NCBI GenBank assembly: GCA_947652115.1
Contig: OX393561.1
Location: 5,560,631 to 5,624,630, forward strand
Direction of reading: 5' to 3'
Source of the DNA: Blastomussa wellsi
Lineage: Eukaryota; Cnidaria; Anthozoa; Scleractinia; Plerogyridae
Length of the DNA stretch: 64,000 bases
A program made the position numbers and the translations under genes. The notes below the pieces were generated by a model. It saw only the letters and a list, made by a program, of their open reading frames with translations, was not told the origin of the DNA and searched no databases. The first letter of the stretch is position 1. Each line of letters starts with the position of its first letter. Positions 44,661 to 57,088 of this stretch are shown in pieces.

Positions 44661-44824
44661 AATATCATAGGTGACAAATTACGCTCGTTTTTGACTTGTT
44701 TATTGTATTGAAAATGTTCCCGCCAAACGTTGCCGTGGCAATTTTATAATTTCACATGTGAAATTACAGATTAACGCTGAAATTTCGCGCCAAAATTAAG
44801 GAATAATTTGTCACCTATGATATT
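44661..44824. mobile_element. Short MITE with 20-bp inverted ends
   Basis: AATATCATAGGTGACAAATT at the left is mirrored by AATTTGTCACCTATGATATT at the right, about 160 bp apart. The interior contains TTTCACATGTGAAAT. Confidence 0.75.
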
Positions 44825-45735
44825 AAACAGTGTAATAAAAAGTCAGGACAGAGATGATACACCCCACATGTACATTCGTTTACAGTTGAACGCCATGAAT
44901 ACTCAACCCGGTCTAAAAAAGCATCAAGTAGCGAGCAAAATGACTATTTTCGGAAATAGGTTGGTAAACAGAACTACAACTTTTATCTACCGCAGAGGTA
45001 TCTATAAACTAAAAAGAAACAATCATGGCTTCAAATGAGGAAGATTGAACAAGGATTCAAAAATAGGGAGACAGAGAGGTGCACTGAAGCGGTGGAGATG
45101 AATCATCCGTGCGAGAGCTTCCCTTGTTCATGTTCTTGGGATTGTTTTGCATGTTGTGGTTTTGTCTACTTTTCATTTAATAATTGCCGTAAAAATTAAC
45201 TCCTGATAATTCTCCAACATTGGTCTTCTCCTCCCCTTTCTTTGTTTATATGAAAAATAAAAAGAATTAGTTCTACCCACTATAAAAATATTCCTATTGT
45301 AATACTTAATATAATGCACTTCATTTTGCTTTCAAACCGTTAGTTTCTGACCAAAGTTCCAAAGCTGAAGAAAAAAACAAACGTTTTTCAGCCAGTACCC
45401 AAACATACCCTATTTCCATGTTTCAGTTGTATTGTTATACAAACATATCACGCAGGAAACGGCGCGACTGAAAAAGGCGATTGTCCACATGGCGCACTTG
45501 TTAATTTGTACTGCAGCACACACGCAGATCTTTAAATTACCTGACAAAATTATCTCTCTAGTTCCATTGGGACGAACGGTGGAAGATGGTGCCCTAAACT
45601 ACAGGTAAATATTGTAATTTCCTGAGCTCATTTCCTTTCGTTTACAATTTGGGAACACATGAATTTCACGAATGAAGTACACATAGTATTCTCCTTAAAA
45701 TGTAATTCCACGAGTTAAGGCAATTTCCATTGTGA

Positions 45736-45945
45736 ATGGCCGATACGAATTCAGGAGCACCCAACGAGTCTGTTCCTCACTTTATCTGTTCCCCTGCGCA
45801 AATGTTGCTGGCTGGCAAAATGGTTCAGTATATGTTTTCCCATCGGAGATTTTTACTGAAAAACCACTATTTTTGCACTGGTCGATTGAAACTCGGAAGC
45901 GAGACTGAAGAAATTGCTCGCGCATATCGACGAAGACTTTGTTGA
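45736..45945 (+). CDS. Possible small ORF, 69 aa, unknown
   Basis: An ATG-to-stop frame with mixed composition (SVPHFICSPAQMLLAGKM; a basic end IARAYRRRLC). There is no signal peptide or domain that I recognise, and no splice partner was found. It may be an orphan gene, an exon of an untraced gene or chance. Confidence 0.2.
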   Translation: MADTNSGAPNESVPHFICSPAQMLLAGKMVQYMFSHRRFLLKNHYFCTGRLKLGSETEEIARAYRRRLC

Positions 45946-47373
45946 GTAGAGTGAATTTCGACGGTTTTCATTGTCATTTCTGCGCGTTTGTTGCTTGTTC
46001 TAATTGCTGGCTGCAAAAAAATTATGGATCATGCGCTGCCAAAAAGGAACAGATATATTATACACTCAAGAACACCTGTAAATGTTTTAATACCATGTAT
46101 TTTCAGTTTTCAGTCATTTGGATAAAAGAATGCATTTTGCCACAGTTTGTTTGGTGGGTGCCCCGAATATACCGATATCTCTCACTGAAATATTACACTT
46201 GCATTCGAGAAATTGACAACAAGGAAGATATTTTTTTAATAAAAAAAAGATATGAATCTAAGATCAACAAATGATTTCTCGTATTCTTGAGTTGTCGAGA
46301 AAGTTAGGCAATAACCACCAGTATTACTTTGCTTGACATTTCTGTTCGATTATAAATAGCATTAATTCGCACCTCAAGACAGTCAATTTTATGTAAGAGT
46401 TCATAATCAGGTTCAGTGCGACACATTAAAACAATTGCTTTCCCGTTTGATGATTTCCTAACTTCCCGTCATCTGTCTCCCTAACATTGCATTGCGATTG
46501 TATGGAGAAATTAGTTTTATCCTGGCTCATGCGAATGACAGGTCATAATATTGTTTTCCCACCAACCGTGTAGTGATTAATTCTTTATCAGCGCAAAACT
46601 TGTGTTAGCTACGGATTTCTGTTTATTCCTTGTGGGACGCGGTGTTATTAAGTCGCTGTATTTATTTGGCGGCTTTCACTCGAGCAAATAGATGCACTTT
46701 AATTTTAATGTATTAGCACTTTTCACTGATATCCCATAATTACCTTGACTCGACGTGAGCTGGAATTTTAAATTGGACAATGACGCCACAAACAAAAATG
46801 TTGAAGTTTGTAACTACAAAGACAGTCTGAAAAAATAAAATTTGATTACTGCGACGATAAAGAAAGAAATAATCTGCCATGAAAATTTTAAGTTCAATTT
46901 TCTGCCACCTGGAAAAAATGTCCAACACTTTTCTCTAGTGAAATTAAAAGGTACGTAAAAGTTCAGTGACTTAGAACAGTTTCTGGTGTCTTTATAGTGC
47001 AACAATTTCCCCAATTCAAAGTTGAGCAATATAGCATGCTTAATTATATTCAGATCTCATTCAGTATTTTTCCTCTTCTACATTCTAAAGGAACGAGTAG
47101 GGGCATGTTCGATCGATTGAACCTATCTGAATTTATTTCGTGAATTAATCTAAACCGCAAATTCTTAGGGTATTTTGGGCTTTGAGTTCCTTCCGTTTCG
47201 AGTGCGGGTGCATTTCCTAGACGGGCTATTCGTCTCGTTAATTTTCATAGCCGTAAACATCTTCTCTTCCTTCTTATCGGGAACGTCACAGTAACCATGC
47301 CATACTTACACTTGTTTCTTTTTACATGTGAAGTATATTTGAAATAGTTCATGTTTGAACTGCGGGTGTGGAC

Positions 47374-47476
47374 GAAAGTGAAGAATGATCATCGCAGTGA
47401 ATTTCCAATTTAAGCAATTGGAAAGAAGAAGCCTGATTAAATTAGAAATTCACTGCGATGATCATTCTTCACTTTC
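47374..47476. mobile_element. Foldback with perfect 31-bp arms
   Basis: 47374-47404 and 47446-47476 are exact reverse complements, beginning GAAAGTGAAGAATGATCATC. The loop holds CCAATTTAAGCAATTGG and AAGAAGCCTGA. Single-arm relatives are at 3470-3500, 48160-48300 and 52620-52715. Confidence 0.85.
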
Positions 47477-47588
47477 AATTTAACTTTTAGAACAGTCCTT
47501 CATTTTAATTTTTAAGTCTATTTTTAGCAGTCGCCATTTTTAGTTGTTGCTCAATTACAGTGCTGTAAAATTACTCACAACGCGAATC

Positions 47589-47621
47589 ACCCGGGGGGAC
47601 TAGCATATGAAAGGGGCGGGG

Positions 47622-47655
<34 letters not shown>

Positions 47656-47850
47656 GGAGACCGATCTGGGCGTGGCCCAAGCTTTTTTACCCCTAAAAGA
47701 GAATTAAAAATATGCATATATATTTTTATATTTCTTCGCGTGCAACCCTTCAAGGCTAAATATAATGGCCTTTTGTCCTGAACACCCTATTTTATCAGAC
47801 ATTCTTTTGCAATTTTCTAAGCAATAATAATAATTATGACCGACAGCTGC
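47589..47850 (+). repeat. 'GGGGATGCTCGT' repeat, fuller copy
   Basis: Starts CACCCGGGGGGACTAGCATA, then GGGGCGGGGATGCTCGTCGG and GGGCGTGGCCCAAGC. The same theme is folded into the palindrome at 55575-55985. Confidence 0.6.
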
Positions 47851-48149
47851 AATCCTCTGAATTCATCCTGTGCTACCACGAGTAAACGGAACATCAACAA
47901 AGCTAAGATGCAATAGCTGTAGCCAGCTACTCAAAATAAACAATGAACGCTTTAAAAATAGTTTTATAAATAGGCAATGTTTTGATTATAAATTAGCAGT
48001 ATAGTTCAACATTTATTTTTTTACTTTTTGAACTTGTAAACGCTTGTTAGTTAGTTTTTTCGGTAATCTCTTTATATTTTATCAATTGTTACATTTGATA
48101 TGCCGAGTTAATAATTATATATATTAATACAAAGTATATGAAATTATTC

Positions 48150-48413
48150 ATATTTCAACTGCGGATGAAGATGAAAGCGAGAGATGATGTTATTTATTTA
48201 TTTTTATTTTAATAAATGAGACCATCTCATAAATAAATAAGATCACCATCTTTTCGCAGTGAATTTCCGATTTAAGCAATTGGAATGAAGAAGCCTGAAG
48301 CCTATTCGCTCCGACGAAGGGCTAACGCCGGAAACGTCAGCTCTCGAACTTCTTTACGGTGGCCAATTGACATTATCAACCCAGTTGATAAAACCAAATT
48401 ATATTGTTATACT

Positions 48414-48457
<44 letters not shown>

Positions 48458-48500
48458 CTATGAAAAAATTCAGGGCTTCGATGAGTTGCCTTGAATTTTT
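48150..48500 (+). mobile_element. Penelope-associated repeat end
   Basis: Contains TTTCAACTGCGGATGAAGATG, GTGAATTTCCGATTTAAGC, a hammerhead-like block at 48308-48341 and a downstream block shared with 20215-20312. The 69-codon frame from 48285 to 48494 crosses these blocks and is not a gene. Assignment to Penelope-like elements is inference from this stem-loop style and not from any RT, which is absent. Confidence 0.45.
48308..48341 (+). ncRNA. Second hammerhead-like stem-loop (very reduced)
   Basis: GCT, CCGACGA, stem GGC/GCC, GAAA, CG, TC, AGC in that order. It follows the hammerhead order, but CTGANGA has become CCGACGA and the outer stem is only 3 bp. Probably inactive. Confidence 0.25.
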
Positions 48501-51420
48501 TTAGGCTTCTTTATTCCAATTACAATTAAAAATTCACTGCTTATATTTTGAAAACGTTTCCGATCGCTTTCTCCCATTAATATCAATTAGTTTAGAGTTA
48601 AGGCGTCTTGTTAAAACATCTCTTTAAGATGCAATGGAATACTCCATTCGTGAATTAAGGCGTAAATCGTTTCGCTGATTTTCTTACATGTAAATATAGG
48701 AAGAAGCAAAAACAGAAGCAAGCCGCGAAACCGTCATACAAATGATGGTCCTGCAGCTGAACCGCGGGAAAAATAACGTTTACTTTTGTTGTGTTTTGCT
48801 TATGATTATATTTTAAGTTTACACGCTGTCACCATTTCGTTTTTCTTGCATTGGGTGCACATTATATATTTCTTCACTATGTCAACCATCAGACCGCTAT
48901 TTACAGGGTAAAATACTAGACGTAGGGAACAAGAGTTCAATTTGATGGCACGAACAAGCCTTTTTTAGCCTTTTTCCATATAACTGTAAATGAAAGAGCG
49001 TCGTGAAATTATAAGCCAAATTTCCAATTTCGAGGCCATTGATGTTAATAAGAGCGAGATTTTAAGAACCTTTGAAAATTGGCAATTATTTTTATGCTAA
49101 TCCTCTTAATAAATTTTTAAAACCTCAACTACAGATGGAATTAATATGTACTTCTGATAATCTATATCGCTCTTCACACACGCAGCACTGACAGCCTTTT
49201 GATGACCGTTTTTTACTGGCGTTCTTCACCAAACAGTAATCAGTTAGGTAAGCATAATCCAGCCACGAATGACCAATTTGAGAAAGGACTTCGCAATAGA
49301 TTGAATGCTAAACCGAGAATATTAGCTTACATGACCCTATAAGAGATCAGTGATGAAGGATCAGGTTGCGGGCGCCCAAACACGAAGAAAATAGTAGCTA
49401 CCGTAAAAGCCCACCTCTCTATCAAAGATAACTTTGCACTTTTAAAGTAATTTATCTGCCACACGTATGGTGACGATGTTGTAAAAATTCGTCACAAAAC
49501 AGCACCAAAAAGTCACTTTCTTTTGTCCTATTTGTTCCTTATATGAGCTGCGTCATGGTTTGAGCACTTTGAAAAATTAGCCTCGTTTTTTAATTCTTCA
49601 TTTGCAATCTGTCTCAGTCGTCTCCATCCTTACCAACCATGTTCCATTTTGGTTTAGTATCACCTCTTTGGTGTTTTCCTAGGTTAGTAAACTATTATTT
49701 TAAGGTTTCCTGCATTTTAAGGGTAATATGGCTAGTCTCAAAAATGACTCAAAATATCGTGACGAAGCTCCTTGAAGTAGCTACGAGTACCACCCAGCGT
49801 CAGTAATTAGATATTTAGGTCAATTTCTTGTTGCTACAGAGCAGATGTTTCACTGTGATGACAATGCCACAGTCTTTTACTACTTGCACGTTACTGTGGG
49901 GCAGTAATGATGTCAAATAATGACCAATAATTCTTGGCAAAACAATTCCTTATCTTACTTCATTAAAACAAACTTCTCCTGTAGTGATCGTTCTTGTTGA
50001 GAAATGTCACGAATTTCTGTGTCTGATTCAAGATTCCAAAGTACGTGTACAGGAAAACCGGCTAAACCTTTTTTTCAAAGAAATTACCGTCAGTGGCAAA
50101 TAAATTCATTAATTTCTCTTGAGCAACCTTATTTGACAACTATAATAAAGGAATTGACTAACCCCCAGTAAGGTTTGGCATTTGTCGGCTTAGGTTGTCT
50201 TAAAAAAAGGAATAATTAAACACTTAACTCGTAACTTAAACAAGTTCTATTCCGTTAGCGAGGACGTTTGTAAGAATTTTTCCGTTTTTTCCTTCGTTTC
50301 CCTTTAGCCCAAAAAACATATTCGTGTTTTCTGTCTTGAATATAATGTCAAAAATGTTTCGGAGTTTAATGGCGCTATTTAGAATCATGTCCAGCTTTTA
50401 GAAATAAGCAAAGCGAGACGATGAACTAGTTAAATCGACAAGTTTTAAATTAAATTGGATTCTCTTGATATTGCCGTCAATCAAACAACGACGACAGTTT
50501 TAATTTTCTTGCAATGGTTCGAATATTGCGCGTTGCCAAGGATTAGAGAAGACTAGTGAATTTTTCAAATTTAGAAATGGATTAAAACAGCGAGGAAAAT
50601 GGCTTTTGGTATTCTTCAAAGGTAAGAAATAGCTCTTTTAAATAACGAGAAAAGTATCGTAACATGTTTGTATTTTTTTTTTCTTATTTCTTTTTACATT
50701 GGCAGAACACAGTGTCTTGTTATGTTTTTGTGTTTACGCCGTAATTCAAAACTGTCCGTTGAAGAAACATGAAAAAATAACTTCTTTGAATCTTACACAA
50801 TTTTTTAAGCTGCGTAAATGTTTTCAGGAATTCCGGCTGGTGCCCGGTTTACGTTTCAATATAGCATATGAATTTGAACTGTGTTTTTTATCATTTACAC
50901 TCTGTAAGCGGCGAAAGCAATTTCAAAATAAAATAAATATTTTTTTTGTCATCGAGTGTAGCCCCCCAGATTTTAATCGCAAAGATGTTTATTCATATTA
51001 TAATTTCAATTTTGCTTATTTTTTGTAAAAAAAAGGAAAAAACGAATTGACTCTTACCTAAATCCGTAAACACAGTAAGCTACACCTGCTTGCATGGTTA
51101 TTAGGTGTCTGAACTCAAACTTGAATAAATTAGGAAATAATTTTATTCGTATTAACGTCGAACCAGTTACATGTAAGGACAGTTTTCTAAATTACGATAT
51201 TTTTTCCTTAACACCTGAATCAAAATTGCTCTGCATGCTCTATTTTCTTCACTGAAGCAAGCCCATTTCACTCAGGAGAACAAAACAATAATGAAGGTGA
51301 TTGCCCAGCCCGACCATGCGCGTAAATGTATTGCAACGTAACCATAACTAAGCGAACACCCTTTACAATGAACATAATTTGAAGTCTAACTGTTGGTTAG
51401 TCAATTTTTTTAACAAATAA

Positions 51421-51872
51421 AGAAGCCTAAGCCATGTATTATACTGTCATAAAACACGACGGGCATTTGAGGACACGAGGGAAATGTAGAAAACACGAGC
51501 CGCAGGCGAGTGTTTTCTACAGTTCTCGAGTGTTCTCAAATGTCCGAAGTGTTTTATGACAGTATAATATATGCATGGCTTAGGATTCTTCATTTGCTTT
51601 ATGATATAGATTTTATACGCCGCGAGTAAAAACAGCAAAACACGCACGATCGATAAACTGAAGCAATTTAATTTCGCTTCTTCTACTTTTCTCTCGAACT
51701 TAGAAGCTTCTTCGACAATCTCTGCAGCTTGACTCAGAATTTTGTCCGGAATTTCGTCATAGAAAATGTTCGCCGCCATCCCTTGCGAATTTTCACTAAA
51801 GTAAAGCTGACGAAAAACAGCAATAAAACACGCTTTTGCTATGTTTTATACTCTAATAAAACATGGGTTTTT
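51421..51872 (-). mobile_element. ORF-bearing hairpin element, copy B (complete)
   Basis: On the minus strand: a leader with a small inverted repeat (ATGTTTTAT..ATAAAACAT), a small ORF, and a 3' palindrome of roughly 75-80 bases per arm. The left arm starts CCTAAGCCATGCATATATT and the right arm ends AATACATGGCTTAGGCTTC; the loop is around CCTGCGG. Copy A is at 36116-36532. No transposase or RT is encoded. Termini are uncertain; CCAATCAGAGCGCGCG lies just beyond the leader. Confidence 0.75.
51447..51779 (-). CDS. Small membrane protein ORF of the repeat, copy B, 110 aa as read
   Basis: Begins [17 protein letters not shown], then a charged helix ([19 protein letters not shown]) and a hydrophobic segment [16 protein letters not shown]. 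After KNPKP the frame runs through the left hairpin arm and loop before stopping, so the last 40 or so residues are hairpin-derived. In copy A a stop falls directly after KPKP. The conserved core is about 66 residues. Function unknown. The shared ATG supports the start. Confidence 0.45.
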   Translation of the reverse strand: MAANIFYDEIPDKILSQAAEIVEEASKFERKVEEAKLNCFSLSIVRVLLFLLAAYKIYIIKQMKNPKPCIYYTVIKHFGHLRTLENCRKHSPAARVFYISLVSSNARRVL

Positions 51873-52478
51873 GACCAATCAGAGCGCGCGTAGAGTCCTA
51901 TCTATATTATAAATGCATATAGATGCTCATTTGCATATTTACTTTCATTGTTCAACTTATTTCTACAAGATGGCAAGATCGTTTTCATTGAACCAAAGAA
52001 CATAAAAAACTTATAGATTGCGGAAGAGGTAAAAAGGAATATATTCCCCAAATGGTAGTGTCCTTGGGAAAACAAACACGAAAATTACAGTTTCGTATGG
52101 GCCGCCATATTGGTGTACAAATTTCATGCACCAATGCCGCAGCCAAAATTGTCTTCCGCAAAAACAAGCCATAGTTATCTGCTACACTTCGATTCGGAAT
52201 GTTTTTTATTAAATATTATATTTTTCAGCATTTATATTGGAATAGCTAAAAAGCCTTCTAGAAAAACAAAAAATATTCGTATCTACAATATTTCAGAACA
52301 CGAATATAGTTTTGAGTTTCGAATTTTGATGCCGCCACGTGAAAACGCTCTAGGACGAGGAGCCATGACTGCTTTGGACTTCGAGACACGGGCTTAGAAA
52401 GCAATGTGCATGGCCATAGTTTGGCCTCCGTCACTTCCACTTTAGATCTGGAAGCCTCTGGGTTTGAGAATGCAGGAA

Positions 52479-52813
52479 CCAGGGCCGTAGCAAACCCTAA
52501 GGAACTGGGGGGAACACAAAAACCACTAGGAAGTCGCTATCTTGATACCAGCAAATGTTTATCAGGAATGATTCCGTTCAGAATTATTAAGATTTTATTG
52601 TGTTTTATTATGAAAGAATTTATATTTGAACTGCGGATGCAGATGAAAGTGAAGAATGGTCATCGCAGTAAATTTCCAACTTAGGCAATTGGAAAGAAAA
52701 AGCCTGAAAAAGTCAGGGCTTAAGGTTTTGTTATTGTTTAAAATGTCGGAATGATAAAAGTTTAACTTCTCAAGCGTGTGCGGCACGGCCACGACCCCTC
52801 CCCTTGCTACGGC
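52479..52813. mobile_element. hAT-like MITE with 'CAGGGCCGTAGCAA' ends
   Basis: The left end CCAGGGCCGTAGCAAACCC faces the right end CCCTTGCTACGGCACTGG. A fragment of the 'TTTGAACTGCGGATG' repeat (52620-52715) is nested inside. Confidence 0.6.
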
Positions 52814-52934
52814 ACTGGCGAACAGATAAAGAAGCTTACGGGTGGCCATTCTCGTCCTCATAGCCCGTTTCGTTTCTCTTAGCTGGCGGGGCATTGGCTT
52901 CTCGTGCCAGGGTTCGGTGCGGTGCGGTCAGGTG

Positions 52935-53225
52935 TACAATACAATACAATAAAGTTTATTGTGAAAATACACTTAGCTACAGTAATGGCGTGCTTTCACA
53001 GACGGGACCGAAGTAGGGGTCTGTGAAAGCACACCAGCTAATTTACAGGTATTCCACAAACACAATAAAATTAAGAGTTAAAAATCTAAATATGGAACAT
53101 ACTATAATTAAAATTAAATAAAAAAGCGTCATAATTATAAAAATTGCACTAAGTCAACTTGTGTAATGGATCTCTTAAAAGACTTAAAATTCGTAAGGTG
53201 TACGTGGCGAAGTAAATATATTGTA
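52935..53225 (-). repeat. Possible LINE 3' end
   Basis: Begins with (CAATA)n followed by AAAGTTTATTGTG, in the style of a retroelement 3' end read on the minus strand. GTGCTTTCACAGAC and its inverted partner TCTGTGAAAGCACAC form a short hairpin at 52990-53034. No RT is present. Confidence 0.35.
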
Positions 53226-53825
53226 TTGTGTTATGACGTGTTTTGTTCTGTCGTGTTATGTCGTTCTGTTTTGTGTTCCAATTTGGTCAGGCAAAGTAGA
53301 CAAAAGACCACTCTGTAAATAAGTCACTACAAATAAACAATTATTTATTATTTTAATCATTAATTTTATTCCGTGTGGTCATAAAAATGAAAAGAAAAAC
53401 ATCATCTACAGAATATGCATGTGTGGCGTGGTGTGGCCGTGCCGCGCCATTCCACGCCACGTCGACGGTTTTTGCACCGTTGCCAGGCCTTTTTTATCGC
53501 CATCAAATGCTACTCTTGAAAATAGACTGCATGTATTTTTTTAATAAATGTGATACAAGAAAAAACAGATAACTTCATAGCGAGAGGGAATATGTTGATA
53601 ATTGAACGACAAGGTGGAGGTAATTCTACTCAAATTACTTTTTGGACTGATGGCACCGTCTGGACAATTATTTTCAAAGAGGGAAACAAGTAAGAACTGT
53701 ATAACTGCACGACTCTTTCTGCATAAGCATCGACAAACCGTAAACGATTCCCAGTTATACAAATACGGGTTGGCAGGAATTTTCACAATAGTAATGGAAA
53801 TAGATAGGACTATAAAATAAATAAC

Positions 53826-54072
53826 CTTTGTTTAACGAGGGTAGCACATAATAGTCTTTCGACTAACATACCTGTGGCCCTCAAATTCCCGATCGAATTG
53901 GAATTCAGAAGTGTTGGTTTTTATGGAGGGAGGAAAACCGGAGAAAAACCCTCAGAGCGAGGGGAGAACCAACAACAAACTCAACCCACATATGACGCCG
54001 GTTCCGGGAATCGAGCCCGGGCCACATGGGTGGGAGGCGAGCGCTCTCACCACTGCGCCATCCCTGCTCCCT
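53826..54072 (-). mobile_element. tRNA-derived SINE, complete
   Basis: Minus strand: the head GGGATGGCGCAGTGGTGAGA (A box) and GGCTCGATTCC (B box). The body has TTGTTGGTTCTCCCC and GGGTTTTTCTCCGG, and the tail has GAAGTGTTGG.. CCACAGG and ends CCCTCGTTAAACAAAGG. The fragment at 25617 matches the tail and the head at 11380 matches the head. Confidence 0.85.
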
Positions 54073-55574
54073 CGACTATTTGACTTAGAAGGGCACACAC
54101 AAATAAAAAAACATTGCATACGCAACAATGACTCCAAAAATTTCCATCGCTCTATACAAGGCTTAATTTTTCTATAAAATTGCTTTACTTTACTCTCTTG
54201 CCACTCAGAAACGACATTCTGTTCCTATGTGTTTGCGTCTGTTATTCTGTGAAATGCTATTGAAACCAGAAACGTTCCGCCCATTTTTCTTTTAGCTTCG
54301 GGATTGGAGGCATGTTAGAGGGCCTTTGAATAAAAATGAAGTAGTAGGTACTAATGATTATGTACACAAAGTCGAAAACAAATATCCACATATATAAAAT
54401 CGAAGAAACTGAGATGTGAAATTTGGATTTTTTTTGCACCTTTATTCTATTAATCATCATCTGCTTAAGTTGATACTTGGTAGACTAAACAGGCCGAATG
54501 TTATACTTTTTCTTAATTCTGGAAATTTTGAAATTATTTCCCAGCCAGTCCTACCTGGTGGTCTTTTAACGAACTGACAGTTTTGCTACATTTTTGCTTA
54601 AATTGGTTTTGCATAATTCATTTGGCCATTATTACCTGCACGCAACGTTTGAAAATGAAATTTATACATTTTTAAATTTCTTCATTCGAAAATGTCTAGT
54701 AAAAAGTATTGAAAAGATCTTTTTTCTTAGGTAAATGTTTTTCCGCTTCCTGCGACAGATATCGCACTTTTTATTTTGCTATTGTTCCAGCAAATCAGAG
54801 TTATATTGTCCTTCGGCTCCTATAAGCTGTATAGACCACCTAATTATATAGTTGTGTTAATGTTACAGACGTCGTGGTGAGATATTTTCGTTCATTATTT
54901 TCTTTAATTTTAACCGACTTGACCAAAATCAATTTTACATCTTTCTTGTGCGAAATAACTGAAGTCTAGTTTTATTCCAATAGTAAAAGGGGTCGGATTG
55001 ACTTACTTACATCCATAATGGTATTTCTTTAAGAACCTCGTAGACCATTAATGAATACCCAATTAGAACAAAACTATAGTAAAAAAACCTGGGATATTCA
55101 TGACAACTCTCCTGATACAACCATTGAGCAGCTGCGCTTAAGAACACATTTTAATGACTTTGTTTTGCCGGGGAAAACAACTCAACTGCCTTCCTACTCG
55201 GTTCTCGGTGATTATTCTTCTTGAGTTGATTCCAATTGAAAACTTCTGTGCCATTTGCCTCGGCGGAGAGGGAAAAGATTCAGGCGCAAGATGGAATGAG
55301 AGTTCTGTAAGATTTTCACTTTTTTATTCTGATCATGTTTACTTTTCGCTGTTATGTTGGTACTGACAGACTTGGGGATGTTTACCGGGTTGGTTTTTGT
55401 TTGGGTACATATTAGTTAGAACATTTCGTTTTTATTGATAGCTATCAAACCCTGTAGAAAACGTGCAATGCTTAAGAGATTGTCTTCAAAGTCGAGGGAA
55501 TATGAGAATTTTAAAATATTTCGTGAATAACGTTCAGTTTCAATTCTTATTTGTCAGACAAATTTGCATCGCTT

Positions 55575-55985
55575 CCCGGGGGGACTCCCCTATTGAAATG
55601 ACGGGGTGCTCGTCGGACATTTTGAAAAGTTCTCCTAAAAGGTATCAGAATCTCGATTAGTGGGCGTGCCCCCCCCCCCCCCCTAAAAAAATTAACCCTA
55701 AAAGGTACCACCACTTCCACTGGAGAAAACAATTTTAAAACATCAAAGTACAGAAATGAAATTGCATAAAAGAAAACTTCAAACAAAAACCATTGTAGTC
55801 AAACACAGTTCCTGTCATTTCTTGTCTCCATACCCTGAAAGGTACCGCGACAACTCTAGCGGTGGTAATTTTAGTGTAAAGTACCCTAAGCGGTGCCAAT
55901 CCATCAATTTCCCCCCCCCCCCCCTCCTAAAAGGTACGACGAGCACCCCGTAAGTTTTATAGGGACGTCCCCACGGACATCGCTA
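55575..55985. mobile_element. Foldback built from two inverted 'GGGGTGCTCGTCG' repeats
   Basis: The left arm CCCGGGGGGACTCCCCTATT.. GGGGTGCTCGTCGGAC is mirrored by the right arm CGACGAGCACCCCGTAAG.. GGGACGTCCCC. Each arm contains a C run of 13-15 bases. Related to the repeats at 47589 and 3098. Confidence 0.7.
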
Positions 55986-56457
55986 GCAGCACCTGGCGTG
56001 TTTTTTTTTTTTCGCAAAAAAAAACATGCTATAGAACTGTTAAGGTTTAGCAATCATAATCCTCCTGATGTAACATTTTAAGCCCCGAGCAGAAAGACAA
56101 AGGAACGCTCGCACGCTTATAATCCAACTGGAAAAAACGCGAAAGCACACAAGACTGTGTGAAACTAAAAGATGATCAGCTTCAGGAGCATTTTCTGTCA
56201 AGTAAGTCATTATCAGTGTCTGCTGTTTTGACTTATTACAAATCTATCAAGGGCGGTAATTATTCCTTCGTATCGCATTGCGCATCCTAAATGCGCATGA
56301 CTTTTGTTATTTATTTTGAGTCTAAGCCAGTCTAGCGATCACCTACCTATAAAATGAATACAGGCCAATTTTTATTGCAGAAAAGTAAATAACCTCTGGG
56401 ACGCTGATAATAGCCAATATTCGTGAAATATACAAGTGGCTTCGACATGATTGCATG

Positions 56458-56787
56458 CTAGAAACAAGTTGCGACAAGACTGGTTAATATGCGCGCCTTT
56501 ACCATGAAAAATATATTGTTCCTTGAAGTCGACGCTGTGCATCTATTGTTGTATTTCACGTTCTTCTTTTTCCCAATTTTATTTTTTGACATTCGCGAAA
56601 CATGATAATGCGAACGATTAAAACACTGCCGAAATACAAATAAGGCGCCGGCAATAACTAATAAAGGCGCGGTTGCATTCCAGCTGAAAGTTCTCACGTC
56701 GATGGTTATGCCTTCGGTGTCGGCAAAAATCTCGGCACTGACAGATAACGATATTTTGCTCAGCCTCGTCCAATAATTGTTAACCAT
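56458..56787 (-). CDS. Possible small single-pass membrane protein, 109 aa, unknown
   Basis: An ATG-to-stop frame with a polar N-terminal part carrying one N-glycosylation site (NATA is not a sequon at its end; NAT followed by A). A hydrophobic segment (about 42-55, LLVIAGALFVF) leads to a basic tail (NKIGKKKNVK). No homology is recognised and no repeat copy is seen in the window. It could be an orphan gene or the last exon of an untraced gene. Confidence 0.25.
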   Translation of the reverse strand: MVNNYWTRLSKISLSVSAEIFADTEGITIDVRTFSWNATAPLLVIAGALFVFRQCFNRSHYHVSRMSKNKIGKKKNVKYNNRCTASTSRNNIFFMVKARILTSLVATCF

Positions 56788-57088
56788 AGCAAGTCAAATA
56801 TACCTTAACCACCAAACTCGCTTATCGTGACCTTCGTATGACTAAAGATTTGTTGTAGTGAATTTCAAGCACCCCATAGCCACCTCATTTAGTCTTGAAT
56901 GATTATTCAATAAGGACATACTATTTCACTGTCATCTTTTTCAGCTGCTGTAGAAAGTAATTATTAAAATAAGAAATTTTCTTTTGTTGAGTTTGAATAA
57001 ATATGAAAATGCATAAATAAATAAAATACATAAAAGAAATCATTAAAATGTATTAACACAAGGGTGTTAACATTGCGTGAGAAAGGAC

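Noticed and set aside
48285..48494. A 69-codon plus-strand frame
   Set aside because: It spans blocks of a dispersed retroelement-end repeat also found at 20215-20312.
50599..50620. A possible first coding exon (ATG GCT TTT GGT ATT CTT CAA AG followed by GTAAGA)
   Set aside because: The donor is good, but no downstream exon in phase with any protein character was found before the cyclase gene.
54000..54072. Possible tRNA gene on the minus strand
   Set aside because: It is continuous with the conserved body and tail of a SINE that has other copies in the window.
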